The notes: generated from the sequence alone by a model not told the origin. DNA of 64,000 nucleotides from Agathobaculum ammoniilyticum (GCF_025567315.1 NZ_JAOQJE010000001.1:124001-188000); one strand, 5' to 3'; counted from the first letter of the stretch, positions 18,829-27,581 are shown. Made by a program: numbers and translations.

Positions 18829-19908
18829 TTGGAGGAACTTTATCGGAAGATGCGCCGTATGAGCGACCCAGCTTACCTGCACACTGTAACCCTGGATGAG
18901 CTGATGGACAATGTGTTTGAGATAAAGTCCGCAGTGATTGAAAACCTGCTCTATACTGGAGCATATATCCTTGCCGAAGCACCCAAAATCGGCAAGTCCT
19001 TCCTGGTGGCCCAAATCGCCTACTATGTCAGCACTGGACAGAACTTGTGGGCTACAAGCCCCATCAGGGAACTGTCCTCTATCTTGCTCTGGAAGATGAC
19101 GAGAGCCGCTTGCAACGCCGGATGTTTCGTATGTTCGGCGTAGAGGGGACAAGCTCCCTCCACTTCGCCACCCGCTAAAATGATTGGCGGTGGCCTGGAT
19201 GAACAGCTGGAAAAGTTCGCTCTGGAACACAGCGATACCAAGCTGATTATCGTGGATACCCTGCAAAAAGTCAGGGAAGCGGTGAGCGACAGTTACAGCT
19301 ACTCCAGCGACTATGAGGTAATCGGCAAGCTGAAACAATTTGCCGACCGATATGGCGTCTGTGTCCTGATTGTCCACCGCACCAGAAAGCAGCCTGCTGG
19401 AGACAGCTTTGAGATGATTTCTGGTACAACCGGCTTGCTGGGCTGTGCGGATGGGGCACTCTTGATGCAGAAGGAAAAGCGGACAGATAGCAAGGCTACT
19501 CTTGAGGTGGTGGGCAGAGACCAGCCGGATCAGCGGCTGTATCTGAGCAAAGACCAAGAGCGCCTGGTTTGGGGTCTCCGACCATGCAGAGAATGAGCTT
19601 TGGAAGCAGTCTCCTGACCCTGTGCTGGAAGCCGTGGCGAAGATTGTATCCTCCGCGAACCGCGAATGGAGGAAGGCAGTCCCACCGAGCTGGCCTAGGC
19701 GATTCAAACGGATATGGCGATAAACCGGCTCATCAAACATCTGAATGTGAATGCCAGACGGTTGCTGGAAGAGCATCAGGTGAAGTACGAGAACAAAACC
19801 AAGCACGCCGGACGGCGTATCCGGCTGACCTACATGGTGGTGGAAGCACCCGCGTTTGAAGTAATCGAGCAAAGCGCGACGCTCGCAACGGTCGCGACGG
19901 TGTTTTGA
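18829..19908 (+). pseudogene. RepA-like AAA/RecA-fold ATPase (replicative helicase loader type), frameshifted
   Basis: Pieces in different frames make up an AAA_25/RepA-type ATPase of mobile elements: AYILAEAPKIGKSFLVAQIA (Walker A), then a frameshift near 19060-19160, then LIIVDTLQKVREAVSD (Walker B), LIVHRTRKQPAGD and GTTGLLGCADGALLMQKE. Another shift and an in-frame stop (19697-19699) precede a C-terminal winged-helix region (NRLIKHLNVNARRLLEEHQ). Elements of this type use such proteins for autonomous replication. The number of lesions shows it is not functional. Confidence 0.75.
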
Positions 19909-20335
19909 GGGGTACTCCCAGCACCGTTGCGATCGTCGCCACCGTCGCGGAACGAAAAAACTGGGGTGGTATTTTACCACCCCATCTTCCAGGAAGGTGC
20001 CCCATTTTAGGACACCCTAAAAGTACCATAGGATGTCGCGTTTCACGACACCCTATGCTCCGAAACGGGGCACCGGGTACAGATAAAAAAAGCGTTCGCA
20101 GAACGCGCAGCCACAGAATGAAATTCTGTGTTCAGAAGGGGCTTGGGGGCGCTGCCCTCAACAAGCAGACGGCAGGAAATGTGAGTGTGTATTCACACTT
20201 GCATTGCTTGCCGGTAGTGCGCACCCCTGAAAAAGCCTTGAAAATCAAGGGTTTGCGCTTCCTGGAAGTTTGTCCGCATAGCGGCCAGCCTGCAAGGTAA
20301 AATAATTTCATACTTTGCAGACAGGAGGCTACGAA
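19909..20335 (+). other. Intergenic stretch of the element with small hairpins and a possible oriT-like repeat
   Basis: No convincing gene. It holds a GGGGTGG/CCACCCC hairpin at about 19971-19991 and an AGTGTG-TATT-CACACT inverted repeat at 20184-20199. A repeat of that kind near mobilization genes can be part of a transfer origin, but nothing else supports this. GACAGGAGG for the next gene lies at the right end. Confidence 0.35.
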
Positions 20336-21181
20336 ATGGAATATTTCAAATTGACGGCGGAGCGGATCGCGGCCTATGGCCGCTATTTGAAGCAGGAGGA
20401 ACGGACCCCGGCCACGCTGGAAAAATATCTGCGGGATGTGCGGGCTTTCTCACTCTGGCTGGATGGGGAGGCCGTTACCAGGGAGGCCGTGACCGGCTGG
20501 AAGGATCGGCTGCTGGCGGAGCGCCGCGCTCCCTCCACGGTGAACGCGGCCTTGTCCGCGCTCAACGGCCTGTTCCGTTTTCTCGGCTGGGAGGGCTGCC
20601 GGGCGCGGTTCGTCAAGGTACAGCGGCGGCTGTTCCGTGACCCGGCCCGCGAACTCACCCGCCCAGACTATGAGCGGCTAATCGCCACGGCGCGGGAGCT
20701 GGGCAAGGAACGGCTGGCGCTGGTGATGGAGACGATCTGCGCTACCGGCGTCCGGGTGTCCGAGGTTCGCTATCTCACCGTGGAAGCCGTTCAGCGGGGC
20801 CGGGCGGAAATCTCCCTGAAAGGGAAAGTCCGGGTGATCCTCATTCCCACCAAGCTGGCACGGAAGCTCTTGAAATACGCCAAGAAAAACAAAACCGCTT
20901 CCGGCGAGATTTTTCTCACGGGAAACGGCAAAAGTCTTTCAAGGCGGCAGATATGGGCGGAAATGAAACGGCTGTGCGTCAGGGCGGGGGTGGAGCCGTC
21001 CAGGGTGTTCCCCCATAATCTCCGGCATCTGTTCGCCACGGCCTACTACCGGGCCTACCGGGATATTGCAAAGCTGGCGGACGTGCTGGGGCACAGCTCC
21101 ATTGAAACGACCCGTATCTATCTCCTGACCTCCGGCGCGGAGCACCAGCGCCAGCTTGACCGCTTGGGGCTGGTGTCGTAG
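20336..21181 (+). CDS. Tyrosine recombinase/integrase, apparently intact
   Basis: 281 residues. The N-terminal SAM-like core-binding domain (ERIAAYGRYLKQEERTPATL, STVNAALSALNGLFRFLGW) precedes the catalytic domain. All catalytic residues are visible: arginine in TGVRVSEVRYL, the HxxR pair in FPHNLRHLFAT, histidine in DVLGHSS and tyrosine in TRIYLLTS. The ATG at 20336 has CAGGAGG seven bases upstream. Unlike the Tn916-type integrase remnant upstream, it has no arm-binding domain and its frame is intact. It may represent a separate recombinase module inserted in, or added to, the element. A degenerate paralogue lies directly downstream. Confidence 0.88.
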   Translation: MEYFKLTAERIAAYGRYLKQEERTPATLEKYLRDVRAFSLWLDGEAVTREAVTGWKDRLLAERRAPSTVNAALSALNGLFRFLGWEGCRARFVKVQRRLFRDPARELTRPDYERLIATARELGKERLALVMETICATGVRVSEVRYLTVEAVQRGRAEISLKGKVRVILIPTKLARKLLKYAKKNKTASGEIFLTGNGKSLSRRQIWAEMKRLCVRAGVEPSRVFPHNLRHLFATAYYRAYRDIAKLADVLGHSSIETTRIYLLTSGAEHQRQLDRLGLVS

Positions 21182-21345
21182 GCGGAGTTAACATTCCGCC
21201 CCAAACAAAACGATTTTTCTACCTGCGGGACTACATATGCAAAATAATTATATCATTCCTGTCCTTGAAAAGCAAGGAAGTTCCTAACTTTTGGGCGTGA
21301 AAAAGCCAGCCGCAAAAAGAAGATTTTTTTGCGGCCTGGTTTCGT

Positions 21346-21392
21346 GCGTCCCCCGCTCTCCTTTCACGGGAGCAGGGGACGCTTATTTTTTG
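21346..21392. terminator. Long GC-rich hairpin with T-rich tail between the two recombinases
   Basis: GCGTCCCCCGCTCTC and GGGAGCAGGGGACGC form a near-perfect stem followed by TTATTTTTTG. A second hairpin (GCCAGCCGC.. with GCGGCCTGG) lies just upstream at about 21306-21340. Together they should end or attenuate transcription from the first recombinase. Confidence 0.7.
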
Positions 21393-21471
21393 TGTTTGGC
21401 CTTTCCAATGGACACATGAGCACTAAAGCTGTGTGCGGAATGTTAATTCTGACTGCTGAGAGGTAATGGGT

Positions 21472-22332
21472 ATGCCAGCGGAAAAGATACAGGAAAGGTC
21501 TGGCCTTTCCGAAAATACAGAACGCGACCATAGGCCCGGCCTGTGCCTGACGGACGAGCTGGAGCTGCGGTTCCTGGAAAACCTGCGGGAGCATGGGCGG
21601 GCAAAAGATACCATCAGCGTCTACCGCCGCAACCTCTCCAAGCTGCGGAAAAGTCTGCCGGAGGACAGCAATCTGACCCCCACCTTTCTTTCCAACTGGC
21701 AGTCCGAGTTATTGGATCAGGGTTATTCCCCCGGCACCGTGAATAGCTGCACCGCCACCGTCAACAGCCTTTTGGAGTTTGCCGGGCGGCGGGACCTACA
21801 AGCGGGGCAGCTTCCCTTAAACGAGGGAACACTTTTGCCGGAGCTGACCCGGAACGAATATCTCCGGCTGCTCCAGACGGCAAAGCTGCTGGGCAAACGC
21901 CAGACCTATCTGCTGGTGCTGATGTTCGGCACAATGGATCTGCCGCTTCATGCCTTGGCCAGTGTGACCGTGGAGGCCGTGCGGGAGGGCTGGGTATTTG
22001 CTCCACAGCGGCTGCGCGTCCCTCCCTGCCTGCGGGCGGAGCTGCTGGCCTATGCTGGGGAGCGGGGGATCGGGAGCGGCCCGGTGTTCTGTACCCGGTA
22101 TGGCAAACTGATGGACAGGGGGAATATCAATGTCCGTCTCCAGTCCTTGTCCCGTGACGCGCGGGTATCGCCGGAAAAATGCAATCCCCGGTGCCTGCGG
22201 AAACTGTGCGTTGCCACACAAGAGGGCATCCGAGCCAGTTTGGAACTTCTGATCGAGCAAGCCTATGACCGGCTACTGGAAACGGAGGCTTTGACTGTGG
22301 GATGGAACGAAAGCGAGGTGATGGAACGATGA
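21472..22332 (+). CDS. Degenerate tyrosine-recombinase paralogue, probably catalytically inactive
   Basis: About 286 residues. The order of domains matches the preceding gene: a SAM-like N-terminal domain (LRFLENLREHGRAKDTISVY, SPGTVNSCTATVNSLLEFA) and a catalytic-type fold (ASVTVEAVREGWVFAP aligns with LTVEAVQRGRAEIS). The usual first arginine motif reads GTMDLPLHAL, the HxxR box reads NPRCLRKLCV without histidine, and I find no clear LGH or nucleophilic tyrosine box. The reading frame is intact with no stops, so selection for a non-catalytic role is possible. ATG at 21472 is preferred over GTG at 21466 but not firmly. The stop overlaps the next start (ATGA). Confidence 0.7.
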   Translation: MPAEKIQERSGLSENTERDHRPGLCLTDELELRFLENLREHGRAKDTISVYRRNLSKLRKSLPEDSNLTPTFLSNWQSELLDQGYSPGTVNSCTATVNSLLEFAGRRDLQAGQLPLNEGTLLPELTRNEYLRLLQTAKLLGKRQTYLLVLMFGTMDLPLHALASVTVEAVREGWVFAPQRLRVPPCLRAELLAYAGERGIGSGPVFCTRYGKLMDRGNINVRLQSLSRDARVSPEKCNPRCLRKLCVATQEGIRASLELLIEQAYDRLLETEALTVGWNESEVMER

Positions 22333-22486
22333 CCTTTGAAATACCGCTTGTGGACGCTCTTTCTATTCAAGCGGACTGCATGTATTTATCTGATCTGCGC
22401 TATCTGGACAAATGGCAGCGGGTGCGGCTGGCCCGAATATTGGAGCAGTTGCCAGCCGATGCCGCTTCTCTGGAAGAATGGAATAA
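22329..22486 (+). CDS. Unknown protein coupled to the degenerate recombinase (truncated by gap)
   Basis: The ATG overlaps the upstream stop as ATGA. About 52 residues are readable (starting MTFEIPLVDALSIQADCMYL, then DLRYLDKWQRVRLARILEQL) before the run of N. The sequence is helical with no motif I recognise. Tight coupling suggests that it works with the recombinase pair. The end is unknown because of the assembly gap. Confidence 0.55.
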
Positions 22487-22761
22487 NNNNNNNNNNNNNN
22501 NNNNNNNNNNNNNNNNNNNNNNNNNNNNNNNNNNNNNNNNNNNNNNNNNNNNNNNNNNNNNNNNNNNNNNNNNNNNNNNNNNNNNNNNNNNNNNNNNNNN
22601 NNNNNNNNNNNNNNNNNNNNNNNNNNNNNNNNNNNNNNNNNNNNNNNNNNNNNNNNNNNNNNNNNNNNNNNNNNNNNNNNNNNNNNNNNNNNNNNNNNNN
22701 NNNNNNNNNNNNNNNNNNNNNNNNNNNNNNNNNNNNNNNNNNNNNNNNNNNNNNNNNNNNN
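22487..22761. other. Assembly gap (275 N)
   Basis: A run of undetermined bases. It cuts at least one gene on its left and one frame on its right, so the joined order here is a scaffold inference, and the true gap length may differ. Confidence 0.99.
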
Positions 22762-22762
22762 C

Positions 22763-22852
22763 CATGATTTCAACCGCGAGGGAGATGTGCATGAGCATTG
22801 GACCAAGCTGACCGCTGACCCAGATTGGACGAAGTATCAAACTGACAGATAG
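22763..22852 (+). CDS. C-terminal fragment of an unidentified protein (start lost in gap)
   Basis: An open frame leaves the gap and gives about 29 residues (HDFNREGDVHEHWTKLTADP and a short tail) before TAG at 22850. It may be the end of the gene that begins at 22329 or of another gene; the family is not recognisable from so little. Confidence 0.35.
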   Translation, partial: HDFNREGDVHEHWTKLTADPDWTKYQTDR

Positions 22853-23079
22853 GACGGGAGACAAGGGTAAACCATACGAAGTTGGGGGCTTCGGCCTCGG
22901 CTTCTCCGAGCCTTTCGCTTCGGCGGAGGGTTCGGAGAAGCTCATAAAAAGAGAAAAGGAGCTGTTGCTTATTCACTATGCGGCAGAAACTTAATTTCCA
23001 CCATAAAATACCGGAACGAGGGATGCCTATGGCTATGGCCTTGGGTTAGTATCTGAAAACTGTATAGCTCCCACAAAAG

Positions 23080-23116
23080 AGCCCGCAAAGGCCGTTCAGG
23101 TCTTTGCGGGCTTTCG
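23080..23116 (+). terminator. Intrinsic terminator
   Basis: AGCCCGCAAAG pairs with CTTTGCGGGCT around an 11-base loop, followed by TTCGTT. It closes the transcript coming out of the recombinase region. Confidence 0.75.
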
Positions 23117-23331
23117 TTATGTCGGGTTATGGAAAAGTTTTTGGAATACCCCCGTATTTTGCTGGTTTCTCCCGCAGCCCATAGCATCCCCCGTTCCCGC
23201 TGTTCTTTCGGCCTGCATCCTCTTTTTCTCTGTCACCGTTCCGACAAGCTCCCCTGCTTTGAGACAAAGTGTCCCGAAGCCCGCTGCCGCTCACAGATAA
23301 ATCGACTGTAAAAGTGAATGGCGTAGATAGA

Positions 23332-23391
23332 GGAAAGCCTTATCTGAAATCTTTGACTACATCATAAGATCATTTCAGATAAGACTTTTCC
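23332..23391. repeat. Long imperfect inverted repeat
   Basis: GGAAAGCCTTATCTGAAAT (23332-23350) is nearly the reverse complement of ATTTCAGATAAGACTTTTCC (23372-23391), with a 21-base loop. There is no T-run on either side typical of a terminator, though it lies just after the tetR stop codon. It could be a hairpin ending the TetR transcript or the end of a lost mobile element. Confidence 0.55.
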
Positions 23392-23410
23392 ATTGTATAT
23401 AACTAGTATA

Positions 23411-23992
23411 CTAGCGCATGATCAATCCATACAACATTGTGTGCAGCAATTCATGTGCTTTCTGCTCAGCATCGGGTACCGAATCCTCACGGATATAGAC
23501 CCCCAGAAAATTTACAAACGCTCGAAACTGCGCAATAGCTTGATCAAGCGTCAGACGATCGGCCAGATTTTCTTTTTGCAGGATGGTGCGCAATGCATGA
23601 TCGTTAAACTGGTCAAACTCCTGTCGGCATTTTGCAATCTGTTCGGCCAAATGGCTTTGCGGATATATCAGCACATCGTAAAACAACTGACGATGCATCG
23701 GATGCTTCTGAAAAAAATCTATGCGCATGGCAAAGTATTGGTCGATCGTCAGTGTGGAGAGATCAAGCTGCCCACGCAGGAAATTCGTCATTTCCTGAAA
23801 CAAAAGAGATATGCAGTCAAGATACAGTGCATCCTTGTTTTCATAATAATGATATAGCAGTCCCTTGGAAATGTTTCCTCTGGTGCAAATCTGGTTGATA
23901 CCGCTGCCGGCATATCCGTGCTCGGCAAATTCGGTAAACGCGTGCATGCGGATCATGCTGCGGCTGCGCCGGCTTCGTTCTGCCTGCTTCAT
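23411..23992 (-). CDS. TetR/AcrR-family transcriptional repressor
   Basis: 193 residues. The N-terminal TetR helix-turn-helix is clear: AFTEFAEHGYAGSGINQICT, then NISKGLLYHYYENKDALYLD. The remaining helical domain (RIDFFQKHPMHRQLFYDVL and following) would bind an unknown ligand and dimerise. It is divergent from the large multidomain peptidase gene, with an operator-like dyad over that gene's promoter, so it probably represses it and may control itself. Confidence 0.88.
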   Translation of the reverse strand: MKQAERSRRSRSMIRMHAFTEFAEHGYAGSGINQICTRGNISKGLLYHYYENKDALYLDCISLLFQEMTNFLRGQLDLSTLTIDQYFAMRIDFFQKHPMHRQLFYDVLIYPQSHLAEQIAKCRQEFDQFNDHALRTILQKENLADRLTLDQAIAQFRAFVNFLGVYIREDSVPDAEQKAHELLHTMLYGLIMR

Positions 23993-24013
23993 AATCCATC
24001 ACCTCTTGGTTAC

Positions 24014-24042
24014 AGTATAGCAAAATTTCTATGATACAGCAA
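24014..24042 (-). promoter_or_regulatory. Promoter of the tetR gene
   Basis: On the minus strand TTGCTG (24042-24037) and TATACT (24019-24014) are spaced by 17 bases, about 15 bases ahead of an AGAGGTGAT ribosome site for the regulator. Confidence 0.65.
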
Positions 24043-24050
24043 TACAGGAA

Positions 24051-24093
24051 TTGACTGTTTGGTCTGTTTGTTGTAATATAAAACAAACCAAAC
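24051..24093 (+). promoter_or_regulatory. Promoter and TetR-type operator of the multidomain peptidase gene
   Basis: TTGACT (24051-24056) and TAATAT (24074-24079) have 17-base spacing. Overlaid is a nested dyad: GTTTGGT (24057-24063) with ACCAAAC (24087-24093), and TTTGTT (24067-24072) with AACAAA (24082-24087). A repressor bound here would cover the -10 element and the spacer. Confidence 0.6.
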
Positions 24094-24128
24094 GGTTTAT
24101 TTTATGATCTCAGACAGGGGTGATACAT

Positions 24129-27100
24129 ATGAAAAGGGCGATCGTGTCGGCTGTATTGTGTTCCACTATATTGGCAGGTACATCTGGTGCCACTGCATGG
24201 CCAGGATGGGCGCAGGACGCAAGGGATTGGGCACAATCGCTTGCGTTAAGCGAAGATATTCTGGATGCACCGGAGGCCGCTGTTACACGCGGACAGGCGG
24301 TGCAACTGCTATATGAGGTGGCAGGGCGGCCGAATGCACCGGCAGACACGCCATTTACCGACGTGCCGGAAACCTATGCCGATGCAACTGCATGGGCCGC
24401 TGAGCAGGGCTTTGTCGAAGGCCTTGGTGACGGAAAGTACCAGCCTGAAAGACCATTGACACGGCAGGAATTTGCCGCTATGCTGTACCGCAGCGCAGGT
24501 GGGCCAGCGGTCAGCGGCAGTGAGCTTTCCGCCTACACGGATGCGGCATCGGTTGCAGACTGGGCATGGGACGCGGTGCTCTGGTGTAGCAAGATCGGGT
24601 TGCTTAACGGCAGATCCAACCACCTCCTTGCACCGGAGGATACCATCATCTTGGCGGAGGCCGTGCTGATCCTCCAGCGGGATGCACAGCTGCCGGATAC
24701 CGCGCAGCTCCAGAAGGATCTTGAGACCCTAAGCATGCAGCATCACCCGATCGGCTCGGTGGGTGAGCAGGCGGCGGTGCAGTATCTGCAAAGCCGTTTC
24801 ACAGAGATGGGCTATCTGGTCAGCACGCAAGACTATACGAATGATGCAGGGCAGACCGGCGCTAACGTGATTGCGGTCAAGCCGGCGGCAGCGGCAAATG
24901 CAGATATCCTTTTGGTGTCTGCCCACCATGATAGTGTGCCGACGGCCTACGGTGCGAATGACAATGCTTCGGGCGTGACCGCGCTGCTCGCGGTTGCGGA
25001 GGCGATGAAGGACACGGCGACCGATACCGAGATCCGCTTCATCAGCTTTACGGATGAGGAAAACGGAAAAAACGGCTCGCGGTACTACACCTCGAAGCTC
25101 TCCGAAGCAGAGCGCAGCCGCATGATCGGCGACATCCAACTGGATATGCTGGGCGGACTCGGTTCGAGCGGCAGCAAGGTCTGTACGATGGACGGCGAAA
25201 CCAACTGGCTGAGCGACCTGATCGGGCAGAAAAACGCCTCCTTTATGATGGGCGCGGAGACCGCGAGCGACCACGCCTCTTTCCAACTGGCGGGCGTGCC
25301 GAGCGTTCTGGTGATGCAGAACGGGCGCGGCTACCTCTATCACTCGGCGGCGGATGTCGCCAGCCAGATTGACCTGTATACCCTTGCAGGCGCGGCGCAG
25401 ACCGTGACCGCTGCAGTGCAGGAAATCGCGGATGCGGATACGCCGTCCTATAGGGATATAGCGCATGCGCAGGCGGAGGGCTATACCTACCGCCAGACCC
25501 GCCAGAACGTGATTTATTTCAACAGCTCGCTCGCGGACACAGAGGCTTATATAGGCGTTGTCGGCGAGCTGGTGGATACGGAAGAGGTAAACGGCGACGG
25601 CTGGACCGATGTTTACGACACCTATCTGTACTCTATGCGGTGGTTCGACGGAGAACAGCCGATGAACACCTACTACCGCTACCGCAACGGTTTTTTGCAG
25701 AATATTGAGATCCATCCCACCGAAACCGGCTACACCTCAGATCAGGTGCGCAGCCTGATCACTGCAATGTACGGTGCGCCATCCGCTTCGGTGCAGGGAA
25801 GTGAAAGCTGGGCCGACGAGGTGTACAGCAAATACATCACTCTGTCGGATACGGCTGAGGGCTGTATGGTCACAGTGTCAAACTATTCGCTCGGCATCAC
25901 CAACGTGATCGCAGAATATCCGGTCGTGAACGGCCGCGCGCAGATCGGCAATGCCCAGCACGCAAAGGTGTGGGACTTCCTATGCGCTATCCTGCCGGAT
26001 GAGGCGCGTGTCAAAATTGCGGAGTTTAACCTGTATACCGACGGCTACAGCAATGTTCTGGCCTATACCTCGCCGGTTGAGGACGAAAACGGCGGGACGG
26101 ATAACACCCGCTTTTCCATCAGCATCGACTACTACGATGTGTATGATGAAAACGGTAACTCGCGCGACTGGAGCAAGCTGACTTATACCATCCTTCATGA
26201 GTACGGCCATGTGCTGCTCGAAGATGAGACACAGGTTGACCTATTGGTCGGCAGCGATACGCACGACCCAGCGGGCTTTGTACCCGGCTCGTTCCGCAAG
26301 ACGTTTTATGACCGCTTCTGGAAGCAGATCGACACCGGTGCCGGTGTAAATGATTACGAACAAAACCCGACGCACTATGTCAGCCGCTACGGTGCAAATT
26401 ACTTCCATGAGGATATTGCGGACACCTTTGCGGTGTTCGTGCTGGGTGCCAAGCCTGAGGGCGATACTGTGGCCGAGCAGAAGCTGCTTGCGTTCTGGGC
26501 GGATGCAGATATGGTGACGCTGCGGCAGGCAATCCGGGATAATATGAGCCTGGATCAGCCACAGAAGCCGGTGGAACCGGAAGAGCCGACTGAGTCGGAA
26601 AACCCAGACAGCGGAGAGGAGGTGCTCTGCGTAACAGATACTGCACAGATCAAGGCAGAACTCAACGATGCGATTGCGACGGTGCGGCAGCCTGCCGCCT
26701 TTGTAATCGCTGCGCTGGAAGATACCTCTGATCTTAAAATGGATGTGCAGAACCTCTATAACAGCCTGCTTTCCGAGCATCCGGCGTATAAATACGCCTA
26801 TGATATGCAGGTCTCGGTCAGCAACAGCGTGCTGCGCTGCACGTTCTCCTACATGCCCTATCGAAGCGGGGACTATCCAACGGGTTTTCAGGGTGTGAAG
26901 GCCGCCTGCCTGAACGATCTTATCCGGATCGCATGGGACAATAAAACGAAAGAAAGTGTATCCATCCGCATCACCGATCCGGAACTGACGGTGGACGATA
27001 TGAACAAGGCGCTTCAGCAGGCTGGCGGCAGCTATATCCTGTGCCAGCTGAACGAGGACGGCACAGCGATCACCTTTACGCCACAAAATCATCTGGGCCG

Positions 27101-27581
27101 GACGGAGGCGCTGGAACGTTTATCCGAGATTGACCGCCTAACCAGTAAAGTGGTAGATGAAATCATCACAGCGGACATGACTGGGGCCGAGAAGGCCGAA
27201 GCGCTGTATACCTATGTGACCGAAAACGTGCGATATGACCAGCGGTATTACGTGGACCGAGACAATATGCCGTACGATTCGCAGACCGCTTATGGCGCGC
27301 TGCACGACGGGCTTGCCATCTGCGGCGGGTATGCACAGGCCGTACAGCGCTTATTTGAAGCGGCAGATATCCCGTGCTATACCGTCACCGGCACGATGGG
27401 CGGTGAAAACCACATGTGGAATATCGCCTATCTGGACGGTGTATGGCGGTATTATGATGCGACCAGCGACCGCGGTCGTGCGGCCTATTGGTTTAATTAT
27501 TTTGGAGTGCCCTCAGAACAGCTTGCGCGGTATGAGTGGGACACGGATTGGGTGCAGCGGCTGACACGGTCTGCTGTTTGA
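24129..27581 (+). CDS. Giant SLH surface protein with M28 peptidase, HExxH centre and transglutaminase-like domain
   Basis: 1150 residues. A signal peptide (MKRAIVSAVLCSTILAG) leads into about three SLH repeats (residues 25-190; PFTDVPETYADATAWAAEQG, PLTRQEFAAMLYRSAG). Next is an M28 aminopeptidase domain with zinc ligands in SAHHDSVP and GANDNASG, acidic residues in FTDEENG, DMLGG, and histidine in SDHASFQ (about residues 265-382). A middle region contains LHEYGHVLL near residue 690, an HExxH motif, with EDIADTFAVF near 760 as a possible third-ligand helix. After a proline/glutamate-rich linker (about 810-830) a transglutaminase-like fold shows Cys in AICGGYAQA (about 1065), His in ENHMWN (about 1095) and Asp in YYDATSD (about 1110). 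ATG at 24129 follows ACAGGGG. It is divergent from TetR. Substrates are unknown; extracellular protein or peptide breakdown at the cell wall is inferred. Confidence 0.82.
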   Translation: MKRAIVSAVLCSTILAGTSGATAWPGWAQDARDWAQSLALSEDILDAPEAAVTRGQAVQLLYEVAGRPNAPADTPFTDVPETYADATAWAAEQGFVEGLGDGKYQPERPLTRQEFAAMLYRSAGGPAVSGSELSAYTDAASVADWAWDAVLWCSKIGLLNGRSNHLLAPEDTIILAEAVLILQRDAQLPDTAQLQKDLETLSMQHHPIGSVGEQAAVQYLQSRFTEMGYLVSTQDYTNDAGQTGANVIAVKPAAAANADILLVSAHHDSVPTAYGANDNASGVTALLAVAEAMKDTATDTEIRFISFTDEENGKNGSRYYTSKLSEAERSRMIGDIQLDMLGGLGSSGSKVCTMDGETNWLSDLIGQKNASFMMGAETASDHASFQLAGVPSVLVMQNGRGYLYHSAADVASQIDLYTLAGAAQTVTAAVQEIADADTPSYRDIAHAQAEGYTYRQTRQNVIYFNSSLADTEAYIGVVGELVDTEEVNGDGWTDVYDTYLYSMRWFDGEQPMNTYYRYRNGFLQNIEIHPTETGYTSDQVRSLITAMYGAPSASVQGSESWADEVYSKYITLSDTAEGCMVTVSNYSLGITNVIAEYPVVNGRAQIGNAQHAKVWDFLCAILPDEARVKIAEFNLYTDGYSNVLAYTSPVEDENGGTDNTRFSISIDYYDVYDENGNSRDWSKLTYTILHEYGHVLLEDETQVDLLVGSDTHDPAGFVPGSFRKTFYDRFWKQIDTGAGVNDYEQNPTHYVSRYGANYFHEDIADTFAVFVLGAKPEGDTVAEQKLLAFWADADMVTLRQAIRDNMSLDQPQKPVEPEEPTESENPDSGEEVLCVTDTAQIKAELNDAIATVRQPAAFVIAALEDTSDLKMDVQNLYNSLLSEHPAYKYAYDMQVSVSNSVLRCTFSYMPYRSGDYPTGFQGVKAACLNDLIRIAWDNKTKESVSIRITDPELTVDDMNKALQQAGGSYILCQLNEDGTAITFTPQNHLGRTEALERLSEIDRLTSKVVDEIITADMTGAEKAEALYTYVTENVRYDQRYYVDRDNMPYDSQTAYGALHDGLAICGGYAQAVQRLFEAADIPCYTVTGTMGGENHMWNIAYLDGVWRYYDATSDRGRAAYWFNYFGVPSEQLARYEWDTDWVQRLTRSAV

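Larger units (their letters stand above)
22853..23410. other. Non-coding junction region with several inverted repeats
   Basis: No supported gene in about 560 bases. Visible are a CTTCTCCGA/TCGGAGAAG hairpin at 22901-22940, a terminator at 23080-23116, and a long inverted repeat at 23332-23391 just before the convergent TetR gene. The sequence changes from the GC-rich element style to AT-richer DNA here, so it may mark the right side of the element. Confidence 0.4.

Noticed and set aside
20184..20199. AGTGTG-TATT-CACACT repeat as transfer origin
   Set aside because: It is only a 6-bp stem, no relaxase gene lies next to it, and no nick-site sequence could be recognised. It is mentioned as a possibility only.
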